A stretch of 64,000 nt of DNA, taken from the NCBI RefSeq assembly GCF_032854445.1, contig NC_088295.1, forward strand, positions 18,215,385-18,279,384, written 5' to 3'. Under the pieces are notes generated by a model, which had not been told where the DNA came from, ran no database searches, and was given only the letters and a program-made list of their open reading frames with translations. Each line of letters begins with the position of its first letter. The first letter of the stretch is position 1. The translations under genes were made by a program, and so were the position numbers. The stretch comes from Liolophura sinensis. Lineage: Eukaryota; Mollusca; Polyplacophora; Chitonida; Chitonidae. Positions 32,201 through 43,743 of this stretch are shown here, in pieces.

Positions 32201-32307
32201 AAGCCTTCTAAACTGTACGTCCGTATTTTCGTTTACTTGTAGGTGTTGTTCCATTTCTGAAGTCAGTTAGGTCCACCACCCAGGATGCACAGCTGTATGA
32301 TGACTGA
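20275..32307 (+). CDS. IDO1: Indoleamine 2,3-dioxygenase, complete coding sequence (13 exons)
   Basis: Cytosolic haem enzyme that opens the indole ring of tryptophan to N-formylkynurenine, the first step of the kynurenine pathway. Exons: 20275-20358, 22491-22586, 23110-23229, 24126-24244, 25314-25413, 25734-25851, 26665-26716, 29016-29085, 30423-30498, 31036-31134, 31547-31643, 31797-31876, 32243-32307. The frame is continuous, giving 391 residues, close to the 400 typical of IDO. Landmarks: MPLLDHRGL opening exon 3, YIWQ, HATFVLANW, LDWLYPLPGG, GGSAAQSSIFQ, SYMPPDHRKF and RSYHLTIVAKY, whose His338 aligns with the proximal haem ligand. The start is the ATGATG at 20275, followed by LEDYHISRRTGFL as in other IDOs; 20278 is equally possible. 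Exon 2 begins after an unusual aaatag acceptor chosen because it supplies RELP. Molluscan myoglobins of abalone evolved from IDO; here the conserved active-site segments argue for an enzyme. Confidence 0.93.
24234..24400 (+). repeat. 39-44-bp array of IDO exon-4 donor copies
   Basis: Exon 4 ends catgacag with donor gtatccatggg. The pattern atag-gtatgcatg recurs with donors at 24289, 24328 and 24367 (spacings 44, 39, 39). Each unit carries catgggatag before the gt and ends in a ttccagacatgat-like stretch. Four copies including the exon junction. Confidence 0.75.
24640..24862 (+). mobile_element. Diverged SINE copy
   Basis: Shares ctctcgccaatgcggtcgct, the gagttcaagtc B-box-like segment, the gtcgtataagtgaaatatt body and an aataaataaata end with the SINE at 3045. 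The head is more diverged. It lies in IDO intron 4. Confidence 0.75.
26950..28614 (+). mobile_element. Tc1/mariner transposon nested in IDO intron 7
   Basis: The termini are perfect 28-bp inverted repeats (cagtcctggaaaaaagtttg at 26950 onward, and its complement ending at 28614; arms 26950-26977 and 28587-28614). They are flanked by TA at 26948-26949 and 28615-28616, the expected target-site duplication. Length 1665 bp with one transposase gene inside. Identical TIRs suggest recent insertion, although the transposase is frameshifted. Confidence 0.95.
27230..28289 (+). pseudogene. Tc1-type transposase, single frameshift
   Basis: A paired-like HTH at about residues 20-60 (QKDIAAALGVTQGAASKIF) and a PRPRSGRPRKT GRPR-type linker precede a DDE domain: first Asp in VIFSDESRF, second in YQDDNATPHR, and Glu in NPIENLW. 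The first 275 codons end at a stop at 28055-28057. The proper continuation (from about 28030, through MQWPAISPGMNPIENLW) is in another frame to TAA at 28287-28289. The break is at the aaaatttt run near 28030. The catalytic Glu is therefore cut off and this copy should not encode an active enzyme. An internal ATG at 27272 is an alternative start. Confidence 0.92.
28625..28690 (+). mobile_element. SINE fragment
   Basis: Short internally deleted copy: gagcaacctgcctatggttgtgggt joined to the accaatcaaataaataaata tail. It abuts the right end of the Tc1 copy. Confidence 0.55.
29765..29882 (+). repeat. 11-bp catttatgtac minisatellite
   Basis: About ten degenerate catttatgtac/catttatgtgc units in IDO intron 8. 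The open frame across it is repeat-derived. Confidence 0.85.
31380..31450 (-). mobile_element. SINE fragment, reverse orientation
   Basis: The reverse complement contains gggaaggtctcccaacaacatgcgg-type sequence matching the middle of the SINE at 3130-3200. It lies in IDO intron 10. Confidence 0.5.
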
Positions 32308-34399
32308 TTGAGGCAGCACTGATTCCGATCCATGAAATTCCATGTTAGAATGTATACTATATATGGTCTATATTTACATGTATATACACGCATTTCTATA
32401 GTTTTCCATGATCCCGCCAAGTTGTTGTGAAAAGGATTACAAATTTTATGCATATATTTTATTATAAGCCTTACATGTACGTAAATAACTGTAGAAAGTA
32501 GATCCTGTGTACAATCGGATGTAAGTCTTTGAGCTAACTACATACATAGATTGCATAGATTTAAATGGCTGTAGTTTGGCTTCGGCACGTAAAATACATG
32601 TTAATATACGTTGTTGGTATTAACTGTGCGTTAACAGATAGGCCTATAGTTGTGTTTACAGCTGGTATAAATACATAAATCACACATACTAAAACCTATG
32701 TAGGGCTCGCCCCTCCAGATAAGAAGTCATATAGAAAAAGAACATGCATGATGAATAGATATACTTTCTCGTACTTTTGTCAATTGGTTATTTCGTTTCC
32801 ATTTATCGACCTTGCGGTGAAATCTAAATTCCATGCCTGTGTTACACTTTTATTGGTTTTTGTTAGGGTAGTAATGTTGTACACTCCCCGCCCCCATCCC
32901 ACAAACAAACACATGCACTTCCGCCAGCAGTATGGTCGAAGCAGTAAAAGTTGATTGATTGATTGATTTTTGTTAAGGCCATACTCAAGAATTTTTCATT
33001 TATACTATGACGGCCAGTATACACAAAATATTTATTTATTTATTTGATTGGTGTTTTACGCCCTACTCAGCAGTATTTCACTTATATAAGGGGGGTCAGC
33101 ATTATGGTGGGAGGAAACCAGGCAGAATCGGGGGAATACACAAAATACACATGGATTGTTTTTGTCAACAAGGTTATAATATAAATAGTCAAAATACAAC
33201 ATCAAATTAAGAGTGTTTGAGCATGATTTAACGAAACTTTTACTGAAAGTAGAAATGGACCGTTGGTATCCATGCGAGAATTATAACTCCCAGCGGGTTC
33301 TGGGTTGGGTTCAGTTAATAATATGTTAATTAATAAAATAACTCTTCCCAGTTTCCATATGTTTACTGCTGGAATTACCTAATTTATGTTATCTATCTAT
33401 ATATACCGGCATCGCCATTTAATACAGACTATATGGATAACAGTTAATGATTAGCGACGTTCCACGATAAACCATGCAGGCTGTTTCCTCAGCGTTTGGC
33501 ACACACTAAGCTTAATACGGTTGCAAGCAGCAATTTAACATGATTAGACGTCATTAAAAGGATTATGTGAAGCATTTTACTGACATAAATACACGGTTTT
33601 GTTTTGTCATTGTAAGTTCAGTTGGATCAATTTTCTTCTTTCTTTTTTTTTTTTGACCCTATTATATTTTTCTTCCCTCTTGAAAAATACTACTGGGTCC
33701 CATAATTCGTTTTTGATGGGTAGGGGGGGCCTATCTTAATTGATTTTTGATCAAGCATTGATCATTTATTTTTGGTATATGTAAAACAAATTTTTATTTG
33801 TACATGTGTACAAAAGTGTTTCACATATGTATACAATTTTACACATGTATAATCAGAAGGCCATATAATTAGAGAATAAATATCAAAACCGCTTGCCATA
33901 TTCGCAATAAGTATTTTTTTTTTTTTTACATAAGGCTTTAGGTGCCGATCAGCACCGAAAGTCCGCTTCCAGCCAAACTACGATTCACAATTTTATAATA
34001 CCACTAATTGCACATGTCTTGACAACAACAACGTCACCTCGGTCTTTCAATCCTTTTACCATTATCGATCTTAAAAGAAAACATGCAATCGTGCAGATTT
34101 CTGTGTACCAAGGTCTGCAGAGTATCTACTCTAAACAGGTAAATGGCAGTCAGAGAAAGAAGGACGAATTATGTATAACAAATAGAGGACCTCTGAAAAT
34201 CTTCACGTGTCTATTAGAGATGCAACAACAACGTAACTTCGGCTGCCTAGCTACAATATATAATGTTCAATAGGCAGAAGGTCGTGATTGACATTGAACG
34301 AAAATGCTATGAGACACGTCACTAGGTGACACTACCTGTATCAAGCCATGTCATAATTCCAGTGTATAAAACAATAAAACATTGTCACGTGGTGACTGA
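32308..34399 (+). other. IDO 3' flank / intergenic
   Basis: No coding exon supported. Holds a SINE tail in forward orientation near 32015-32060 (IDO intron 12 contributes the upstream part) and a reverse SINE fragment at 33030-33130. An AATAAA at 33332-33337 is a possible but distant poly(A) signal. Confidence 0.4.
33030..33132 (-). mobile_element. SINE 3' half, reverse orientation
   Basis: Begins tatttatttatttgattggt (complement of the SINE tail), then gttttacgccctactcagca, ttatggtgggaggaaacc and a short remainder. Truncated at its 5' (right) side. Confidence 0.75.
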
Positions 34400-35560
34400 C
34401 TTAATAGCTCACCTTTCAGACGGGAATGTCTTGGTTACTTCTTCTTTAACCGCATTCATGTGGTCATATGCAGCTCTGAAAAGTAGTTTCAGACTGAATT
34501 TAACATTATCCCATATAGGCCTAGCTCATAGAATATCAAATCAGTAAAAACACCACGGTAGCAAATATGTAACTGAATGTGAAGCTAGATCACCTGGTGG
34601 CAATGTCTGGGTTACATGTAGCTCACTCGTCTGATTGCAATATGTTTAAGTTACCAATAGCCCACTCATTTGATGACAATGTCTTGGTTACATTTAGGTT
34701 TCCTGTCTTATGGCAATGGCTGGGTTACATGTCCTGTAAATCTTCAACTTTTTGAACCACTTTTCAGGGGAATTAATACGTACAGTTATTATGATAATTG
34801 CACTAAAAAATTTTGGTTTGTGACACTAAAGCTGCAAGATTCATAAAACTGTGCAAATTTTTTCTCTACACTCCATCGTTGTCTTAGAATGTTTCAAAAA
34901 ATTGGTTGCAGTGGTGGTTGAAAAGATTGAAGAATTAAGGTACATGTGGCTCACCCATCTGATGACAATGGTTGGGTTACGTGTAGCTTGCCAATCTGAT
35001 GGCAATGTCTGGGTTGCATATGATATAGCTCACCTGTCTGATGACAATGTTTGCATTACTTGTAGCTCACCCATTTGGTGACAGTATTTGGGTTACATGT
35101 AGCTCACCCCTTTGATGGCAATGTCTGGGTTATGTCTGGCTGACTGACCTAATGGCAATGTCTGGGTTACATGAAGCTGAACCACCTGATAGCAATGTCT
35201 GGGTTACATGTAGTTCACTCACCTGATGGCAGTGTCTGGGTTATATGTACTGGCACAGATGTAGGTCACCCATCTAATAGCAGTGTTTGAGTGCCCATTG
35301 TGCAACGTGTAGCTCACTCACCTGATGGCAATGTCTGCGTTACATGTTGCTCACCTGTCTGATGGCAATGTCTGGGTTACATGTAGCCCACCTGTTACAT
35401 CTACCGGTACAGATGTAGGTCACCCATCTAATAGCAGTATTCGAGTGCCCATTATGCAACAGGTAGCTCACTTACCTGATGGCAATGTCTGGGTCACATG
35501 GAGCTCACCTATGTGATGGCATGTGCTGCTCACCTTTTTGTCTGGGTATCTAGTTTGGTT
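34400..35560 (+). repeat. Degenerate minisatellite, consensus about 38-50 bp
   Basis: Around 20 diverged copies of tagctcacctgtctgatggc followed by aatgtctgggttacatg. On the minus strand every copy reads cagacag-gtgagc, a strong 5' splice-site match, but no minus-strand exon was found nearby. Several copies are fused or truncated, so the period varies. Confidence 0.8.
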
Positions 35561-35713
35561 CCAATTGTACATAACTCACCATCTGATAACAGCGTCATCA
35601 TTAAAAATATGTTTGTTCGGTGTACCCCGAGTAAAGAGTTCATTATTAATTTTGTATTTTCTCTGTTTTATTTTTTTCTGAAAATTTTGGATAACAACCA
35701 AGAATTTTTAAGG

Positions 35714-38700
35714 ATGTCCTGGGTTACATATAGCGAACCAATTGGAAGGTGATCAGAACTTGGTCATGGTCAAAAGGTGGGGTGTAAGACGTATCAAGGC
35801 TGCAAGCCACCATACATGTACATAGATCAACGTATTTGAAAACCAAATCACCCAGTCTAACCAGCACTGTTTTGAAGAGCAATGTTGTATTATATGAAAA
35901 ACTAAGATAATACTTATCTTTGAACGGAAAATAATTAAATGACCTATATTCAAAGCAATTTCTGTTTTTGTAGATTATCAAATAAATGCATCAGAAATTC
36001 ATTAGCTGAGCGTACGTTCCTGTGTGCCAGCCAACAGCAGCTTTACAGTGGTGACGCCATAGCACAGGCACAACCCAGCACAGCAGACAAGCAGTACTCA
36101 CCTAAAATACAAAGAATAGTGGAGGATATAAGTCAACTCACGCTTATTGAAACAGCAGATTTGAATGAGTTATTAAAGGTAAAGACATTTTCATTCCATC
36201 ATTAATGAGATGTACCTTTGCATTGTTTCATTCAAAAATATGGATATATGTTGTTTTCTGGGATAATGGAGGTTTCGTGTAATTAAAATTCAAATAGAAT
36301 TCTTTCTAAAGGCAAAAACTAAAGAGTATATAATACTATTTCCAACTATGCCATATTTTTCCTCAGGTATGCCATTAGTTGATGTATTACTGTATTGTGT
36401 ATTTCCAGAAAACTTTAAATATCCAAGATGCCCCAGTCATGGCCTATGGAGGACCAGCAGTGGCACCACAACAGGTAAAACAAATCTTGTATCACTGATG
36501 CTCCAATGGGAGTTACTCATCACCCTTTATGAATCAAACCACCTATGTTAATCAGAATTTTGAAGCGCGTTGTATTCAGGGGAATGAAAAGGTTATACAG
36601 TATTGTTTATTTTTGTCTCTCCTGTGGAGTATTACACCATACTCATGAACGTTTCTATTATATAATGAAGAAAACCAGGCAGAGCCTTTGAGGTTGGTGG
36701 CATTCAAGGTCACGCGCCTTTCTACGTGATCCTGCAGTACCGAGACAAGGCTCGCATATAGGTGGGCGCCATAAGAGCAGAATTTGGGGATAATTGTTGA
36801 GAAAGGAGTATCAGATATTTACAGATTCCTTGAGTCTAAACCTCTACCAATGGTATAAAAATCAAGCAAATACCTGTATCTGAATTCATCAAAAACATCC
36901 AAAATAACATCCAATAACATTGAGTTAATCAACATGGCGGTGCCCACGTGAAACAGCATAAAAAGAGAGTTTGAAGAAGCAATCACATATGTTTCTGTAG
37001 AGTTCAATGCGAAGCAGGTCGACATACGAGGAAAAAGATGTTGTTGCAGTCTAATTGACAGGGCATGGTAAAAGTCTTGTACATCAGCTCATGCCTTGGG
37101 TCATCCAGTGTCAAGAACACAGTGAGGAACCCACGCTAATTATTGTTGTATCCCCTCTGAATTCTGTTTTGCAAAATGAAGTGGTAAGTTTGTAAATACA
37201 TTTAAAATTGCTGTGGTTCAGCTTGAACATGGACAGACATGATGATAATACCCACAAACGCCAGTAAATAGCGCACTGCTCAACACTTCGATACCTTTGC
37301 TATAACGTGATTGAGTTATCTCAGATTGGGTGATGTAATACACACTCCTTACTCACAAAGTCGCGGTTGTAAAATGCATGGTGTCCAAATATATTAGAGA
37401 TGTAATCTCAGTGGAACCAGTGTGTACATTTTTATTTTGGAATGGGTTGGTGGCAGACCCATGTACGACCGGAGAGGAAAATGATGAAACAGTGCGTCTG
37501 AATAATTTCGAGGTTTAACAAAATCTTCTGGGGCAGCTGCTGTTCTAAGAAAATGTGAAAATACTGTCAAAATTCAGTATGTCAAAGTAAGAAATTGTCA
37601 AGATTAAATTTTTTTATGCCTGTATGACTGGTTCGTTGTGGCCTTTCACATTGATTCCCATCCTGGCTATTATGTATATATCACCAGGCTCACGATGCTC
37701 ATTCTGTACTATACAGGAAGAGGATGATGAACCAGCCAGGAAAGAGAAGACCTCCTTCACAGTAAAGTTGATGAAATTTGAGGAGAGTAAAAAAGTTCAG
37801 CTCATCAAAGAAATTAAAAATTTAATGGAAGGGATGAACTTAGTCCAGGTGAGTTTATTAAACCTGTTCAAGATCTTACAGGTGATGCACCATACCACAC
37901 CAGCAGATTATTCATGATGATATTTGATACATTATTGCTGTAGGACTGAAATAATGTTGAAGCAGCGTTAAACCCTTGGAAAACAAACAAATATATACTT
38001 TATTATACCCATTATTAGCTACAGCCCCATCCAGACTATCCAACATCGTTCAACTTTTGTTGACTCAACAGCAAGTTGAGTGCTGTTGAGGTACGTTGAA
38101 CGTCCCAAATCGGATAAGTCAACATTGTCCAACACTGTTGTCATCTGTTTGAGCAGTGTTTTTTTATGAAACTTTTGATAAATTGGAGGGAAATTTCCAT
38201 CTTTCTCCCCCAATGCATGAGACTTTTTGAGACAATGCAATGATTTTCTTTTGTCCCTGTGTTTGTAATCTTCAGAGAGAGAGAGAGAGAGTGAGAGTGA
38301 GTGAGTGAGTGAGTTGTTAGACCAGTTTCTATCTTTCGCCTTTGGTGCTGCCATGTTGTCCAGGTTATGTGCCTGAAGACGGTCACATTATTTTTACACG
38401 CCCGCTGATTGGCCACTTTCACTCAACTTGACGACAAAAAATACACGTGTACATTTCTGATTCAGCAATGTTGGATGGTGTTGAGTGTTGTTGGATGAAG
38501 TTGATGAAGCTGTCCAGATTGCTCAACACGGCTCAACTTGTCAACACAGCTTTAATTTGAAGCTTATTGAGTAGGATGGATGATTGTTTTCTTGGGACTG
38601 CGCTTTACACGATTGGCGAGATGAAAGTAGTCCAGTGGATACAGGCTTTAAGAATTCCTGACAACACTTTTTTTTTTAAAATGAAGAAAGTGTCAAGCCA

Positions 38701-40852
38701 TAGTTGTTTACAAACCTGTAAATTCCGAATCTGTCTGAAAGCATGTTCTTGTCAAACTGGCATCCTAACAACTGCTGCTCCAGCTGTCCGTTACACTGCA
38801 TCTGTGAATGCATTATAGGGGGAACAGTGTTGCCTGTTTAGTCCCATAAATAAATGTAACAGATGTAAATGTATTTCAGTGATAAAGACATGACTGACAA
38901 GTATCTGTCGTTATGCTCTCGTAAAATACAGGGGAAAGCCTCATGCACTTGGTGTTTTGTCATCCCATTTTAGAAGTGTTCTATGTTCCCGCCATTTCAT
39001 TTCGGAAACTGTCCGGTATACACGTAAACATACTCCGGACAAGGTTTCCTAAACTGACAAGTTCAAACCTGGTTCTCGTATTAATGTGACAGCCGTGTCT
39101 GTACATGAGTAAATTTGCATTAAGCATGTATAGGTAGAGGAGCATTCTCCAGGCATTCTCTATTTCATAAAATGGCGAGCATAAACTCAACATGCACGGA
39201 TTGAACGTTGTGGCCGCATGTGTAGCAATGGATGGCCATTACCAGCTTCGTGTTGAAAGACTCGTAAGCATTGTGTTAATGCAAGGCTAAATCTATTCCT
39301 ACTCACACGTGAACTCAGTCACTAGGTAAGTCTTACAGATTGACAGAATTGACAGTTTACAGAATTCGACATTGACCATTTAGATGAACTTATTTTCATT
39401 GACCTGCCCCTTGGGAAAAAAAGGTCAACAATATTGTGAAATCTTCTCAGGGGGTCGCATTGGGTCTCTGCTATGATTTACTGGTCCTGCAAACATTGTT
39501 GGAACTTCAAAGGCTACAGATGGTTTGCAATGGCAGCCATCTTTGAGATAAGTTTGTGTATATTGCCCATTGTATGCCATTGCCCGCCAAGAGCCTCTGC
39601 CTAACTTATGACACCTCTAACAATAGACACCTAGTGGGCAATACACAAACTCACCTCAAAGATGGCGGCCATTGCAAACCATCTATACCCAGAGCTGGGC
39701 AAAATTGCGATTTGCATATGAATACAACTTGGCTGCTTATATTTGAATATACTGTCAATTTTAGATTGACCCTTACTGCCCAAAATTTCCACACAAAGAA
39801 TGATATTGTTTGATCATGAAAGCCTCTATTGGTGAGGTGTGAAGACGTATGTAAGATTTAATGCAAACAAAGTGGGTGAAAATAGATTTTCTTACGAGAA
39901 GAAACATGTAATGCTGAGTCTATTATAATAAAGTTGTGTAATAGGCCATTAAACAAATCAGTGAACAAATTATAGTACACAAAGACAATGTGGCTTGGGA
40001 AATCACCTGAGTGAAGGGGCCTACATGTTTGCCTTGCTTGTTAACTCAGATAACTCAGACTGACCACTCAAAGCCTATGCCGCCCCTTCACTGGCGAAAG
40101 TGTATCCATGCACATCGCTGGCCAATTGATACGTGCCGACTTTCTATATTGTCTCTAGTCATATGGGTGAGAACCATCCACTATCTGCGGTCCGCTGTTC
40201 AACCTATCTGATCAGATTCTCCTACAGCCCGACCCTGTTTTGTCACCTTTCCCTCAATCATTCCGACCACAAGTGCTGCTCAGCTTATTGAAAAGGTCAA
40301 CGGAGTACAGTAGTGGGCTATGACCGAATACCTTTTTCATTCTGGGGTGATGGGCACATACATATATTCCCCTGTATTAAATTAGAAAAGTAAATCCACC
40401 TATATGTTATGGTAGGTACTGTAGGCCATGTGTGGGGCTTGCCATGTAAACTGAGATGCTGTATGTAGAAGAAATTGTTAGGCTCTTCCGATCCCATTCA
40501 TCTGAGGTGTCTTCGTGCTGTAGATGATAAATCAGTGTGGTTTAAACCCAGGTTTATAGGTTGTGGCTTTACATCAGTAGTGTTGTCAGCTACCTCTTCT
40601 ACCTGGTTTCTTTAAGCCAATTATCTTACAGGTGAAAATATTTTTGAAGACATTAACATCTTAAACTAACAAATGAATGTAAAATGAATAGAAGAGATTT
40701 GATGCTTGTACACACAGTCCCATTTTGTTTTGCAGGCCAAGAAGTTTGTTGAATCAACTCCAATCGTTGTGAAAGCTGATGTTGCCAAGGATGAGGCAGA
40801 AAAACTGAAGGCAGCTATAGATGCTGCTGGGGGTGTGGCTGAGGTTGAGTGA
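35714..40852 (+). CDS. MRPL12: Mitochondrial ribosomal protein L12 (bL12m)
   Basis: Stalk protein of the mitochondrial large ribosomal subunit, recruiting translation factors; human MRPL12 also binds mitochondrial RNA polymerase. Secure exons: 35974-36178, 36409-36474, 37717-37848, 40736-40852. They contain the N-terminal dimerisation region (SPKIQRIVEDISQLTLIETA), an Ala/Pro hinge (GGPAVAPQQ, EEDDEPARKEK) and the L7/L12 C-terminal domain (FTVKLMKFEESKKVQLIKEI, then MNLVQAKKFVES and the ending GGVAEVE). About 172 residues are covered. Exon 2 enters with one base completing a split codon, so an upstream exon is required. A phase-compatible candidate is ATG 35714 to 35748 (MSWVTYSEPIG), but it resembles a copy of the adjacent minisatellite and lacks an Arg-rich targeting signal, so the true first exon may lie further left. 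AATAAA at 41484-41489 is the likely poly(A) signal. Confidence 0.9.
38275..38316 (+). repeat. (GA)n/(GAGT)n microsatellite
   Basis: gagagagagagagag followed by gtgagtgagtgagtgag in MRPL12 intron 4. Surrounding sequence at 38030-38545 is rich in ttgac/tcaac motifs in both orientations and may be an old palindromic element. Confidence 0.85.
39520..39683. repeat. Inverted repeat, about 50-bp arms
   Basis: Left arm gatggtttgcaatggcagcc through ttgcccattg (39520-39573). Right arm gtgggcaatacacaaactca through ccattgcaaaccatc (39634-39683). The arms are near-perfect complements with roughly 60 bp between, a MITE-like hairpin in MRPL12 intron 4. Confidence 0.85.
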
Positions 40853-43743
40853 AAGGACACACCTCCTTACACATGCTTCAGTGTTTGACAAATGTGGACC
40901 ACAGAACTGTGTGGAGTAGGAGATGCTGTCAGTTATCTTGAGGGACAGATGAAATCACATATGTTACGTGTAATGAACATCTATCATGATATGCTCATTG
41001 CCATGTCTTTTGAAGTTTATTGCAATATTTTTGAGGACTTCCAAATTTGCTGTGTCAGTTAGAATGGGACATGGTTTATAGAACCAAGGTGCGCCATTTA
41101 TTCTGTTATCCATTGAGTGTACATTTAATACTGTATGTACATGGAATACCCTTGGAATGGACAGTGCTGACCACAAAAGAGTTGGCAAGTGTCAAGGATT
41201 TGTAGCTGTGTGAATGACCGCAATATGACCCAATGTGATGTTTTCTTTGAAGGTCATTCAAGGTCGCGTCATTCATGTTCCCTTGTGACCCCGCTAATTA
41301 ATCTGCCCTAAGGGTTTAGATAAACCTTAAAAGCTACTGAATAAGTCAGGAAGATTTATAGCCAGAACAGTGCTTCACTCGTTCGGGATATCTTTCCCAT
41401 ACATGTACATGTATGTAGCTTTGTCTTCTTGTCAGTAGGTTTTGTTATGCATGTATATAGACTCCCAGAATTTTTTAAAGAAAAATAAAATGTCATTCAC
41501 AAAAAGTGTTGTTTTTTCAATTTCTTGCATATGTTGAAGGGTATATATAGCGATCAGGGTGATGGTCTGTATTTAGTGGTCGTCTTGTCGTATCACTCCT
41601 ACATTTAGGATTACATTTTCATGAAACTTTGTCGGTAAGACAGGGTTCATGTAAGGATGTGCTTGTGCCATTTGGGTTGTGCTGCATCAATTAATCGTAG
41701 AGTTATTGTCCTTAAAACATAGAATCTGGGAATTGTAGATAGGGAATACTTGTTTGAGCTGTATACTGGTCTCTCAATGCTTCTGAGTTGCATGTCTGGT
41801 CCCAAGGTTGTACTTCTTGATCATTGCTCTCAGGTTTATACAGAGAAGCCATGTGTCCTGAGGTTTCTTTGATTTGTTGACACTTCAACATGTTTTCTTA
41901 TAAAGCTGGGGTGGATGGGCAGTATAATACCACACCTTCCACCATCATGAACAAATCTGACAATTTTAAGCCCATAATACAGAGTACATACAAGTGATCA
42001 GATGGCAATATTATGCAAATCAGTCTGTTAAGTATATCCTGGGGGAACTCTTCCTGTGTGAGTTTGTAATCTTAAGCATGGTATTTTAGAAAGGTAGCAC
42101 TGGTATTAAAATACCATAGCTATTTGAGGCATTGATAAGTGAGATCTGGATTTGACCTCAGTTCATCACTAGAGGCTAGCAGATGTAATAAACAGCACTT
42201 TCATCCTGGATGAAATACACACAGTTCGTAGGATAATATCTAAAGCTGTACTCACACACTGCTGTTTATTGTTTAGACTGGTTGAGCTTGACTAATTTAA
42301 CAAAGATACTACAAATTGCCTGAATTCATCCTATTTTCATTCAGCCAATCAAATTCGACCCACTGTTATGACAGATCACAAAGAATGAACATGAAGGAAA
42401 CAATATGGTTGAGGCTTCAATTCCAGCTCTTGCTCTCATTAGTTTGAGTCAGAAAGTTTGTCAAGCTTTTCCCTCTGATTTTCCTCCACCCACAAACCTG
42501 GTAGTCATTGTCAAGTCATAAGTTAAAAATTCTTAGATGTAAGTACAGCATTAAACCCCAGTGAAATGCATGTCTAAAACTACAATGATATTTACAACTG
42601 ACGAACAAACATGTCACAAGTGAAACAAACATGAGCAAATTCCTATAAAGTTCTGGGAAGAGCCATTGTGTGAGCAGGTCATTCTGGACCAGTAGAGCTC
42701 TGGCAGAGAATCAAATGGCTTTGGTTCGTTCACTCAAGAACGGCAGATCTCGGCATTTTGGGCAATGTACATATAATTGGCCTAATATAAAGCATCATGT
42801 GAGAGATGGCTGTGTGAAGAACACATGCAGTTGTCATTTTATAAAACAAGATTTTGACTTTGCAATTAGTGGTATAACAGCACAGTTTTGGACTAAAAGA
42901 AATAATAATCTGCTTTTGAACAGCACTTACATGTAGGTAACATATTAGGTCATTTCTCAAGATTTTTTCTTCTCTAATGAAAAACATTATTCTTTAGTAA
43001 GTCTTCCCACCTGTCCACTGTACTTATATCATATAAGTACGGTGGTACAGGCTGTATCATATATAAAACAAGAATTTGCTGTTTACATAAACATAACTTT
43101 ATTTACATGTTTCATGTAACCTGGACAATTATCTTTTATTTCACTAAAATGTAACAATCCTTTGACAAATTTCACTACTAAATGTACAAGACAGAAACAG
43201 TACTGTACCTGGATCTATCTAAGGAGTCTAAGGAGTCAAATAAGCACATCAATCTGGGTTTATATTATCGTTAATAAATACCTGATAACACCTTGAGTGA
43301 AGACTTTTTGAAGCATGATGGTTTCTAAGGTTAATGGTAGCTGTATTAATGCTATACATGGAGCTGAACAATGTAGTAACAATGCTTTGACTGCTGCCAC
43401 TTAAAATATTTAATGACCTCTCCAACTCCTCATGAAAGAAGTTTAAACCTGTTCACAGTTGTTGGATGGAGGTGATGGAAGATGAGCATCATGCCACATT
43501 GGGAGACCTTGTAATTAGTACTGGCATCACTATATGGTTGATATTTCTGCCAAAAATTGGCTTGAAAGCTATAACATTACATTTCTTCTTTCACAAAACG
43601 CGTAAGTGTGATGTTCACGTTGTTACTGGCTCTCAGAGACATAGGGGGGCACCTGGATGACTGACCCATCATTTCTACAATAATGGCCGCAGCTTTGTTT
43701 CCACCAACTGCTTTCAATGTCCCAAATGGTTTCTGATCACTGG
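40853..43743. other. Convergent 3' region between MRPL12 and the formin gene
   Basis: Holds the MRPL12 3' UTR up to about 41.5 kb (AATAAA at 41484-41489) and, on the minus strand, the formin 3' UTR. The minus-strand hexamers AATAAA at 43140-43135 and 43103-43098 are possible poly(A) signals about 600 bp after its stop. No other gene is visible between. Confidence 0.5.

Noticed and set aside
34019..34273. ORF of 84 codons as a gene or MRPL12 exon 1
   Set aside because: No targeting-signal or family resemblance, and no suitable donor at its end.
38030..38550. Terminal-inverted-repeat transposon around the ttcaac/gttgaa-rich stretch
   Set aside because: Short motifs recur in both orientations, but I could not align definite TIRs or a target duplication.
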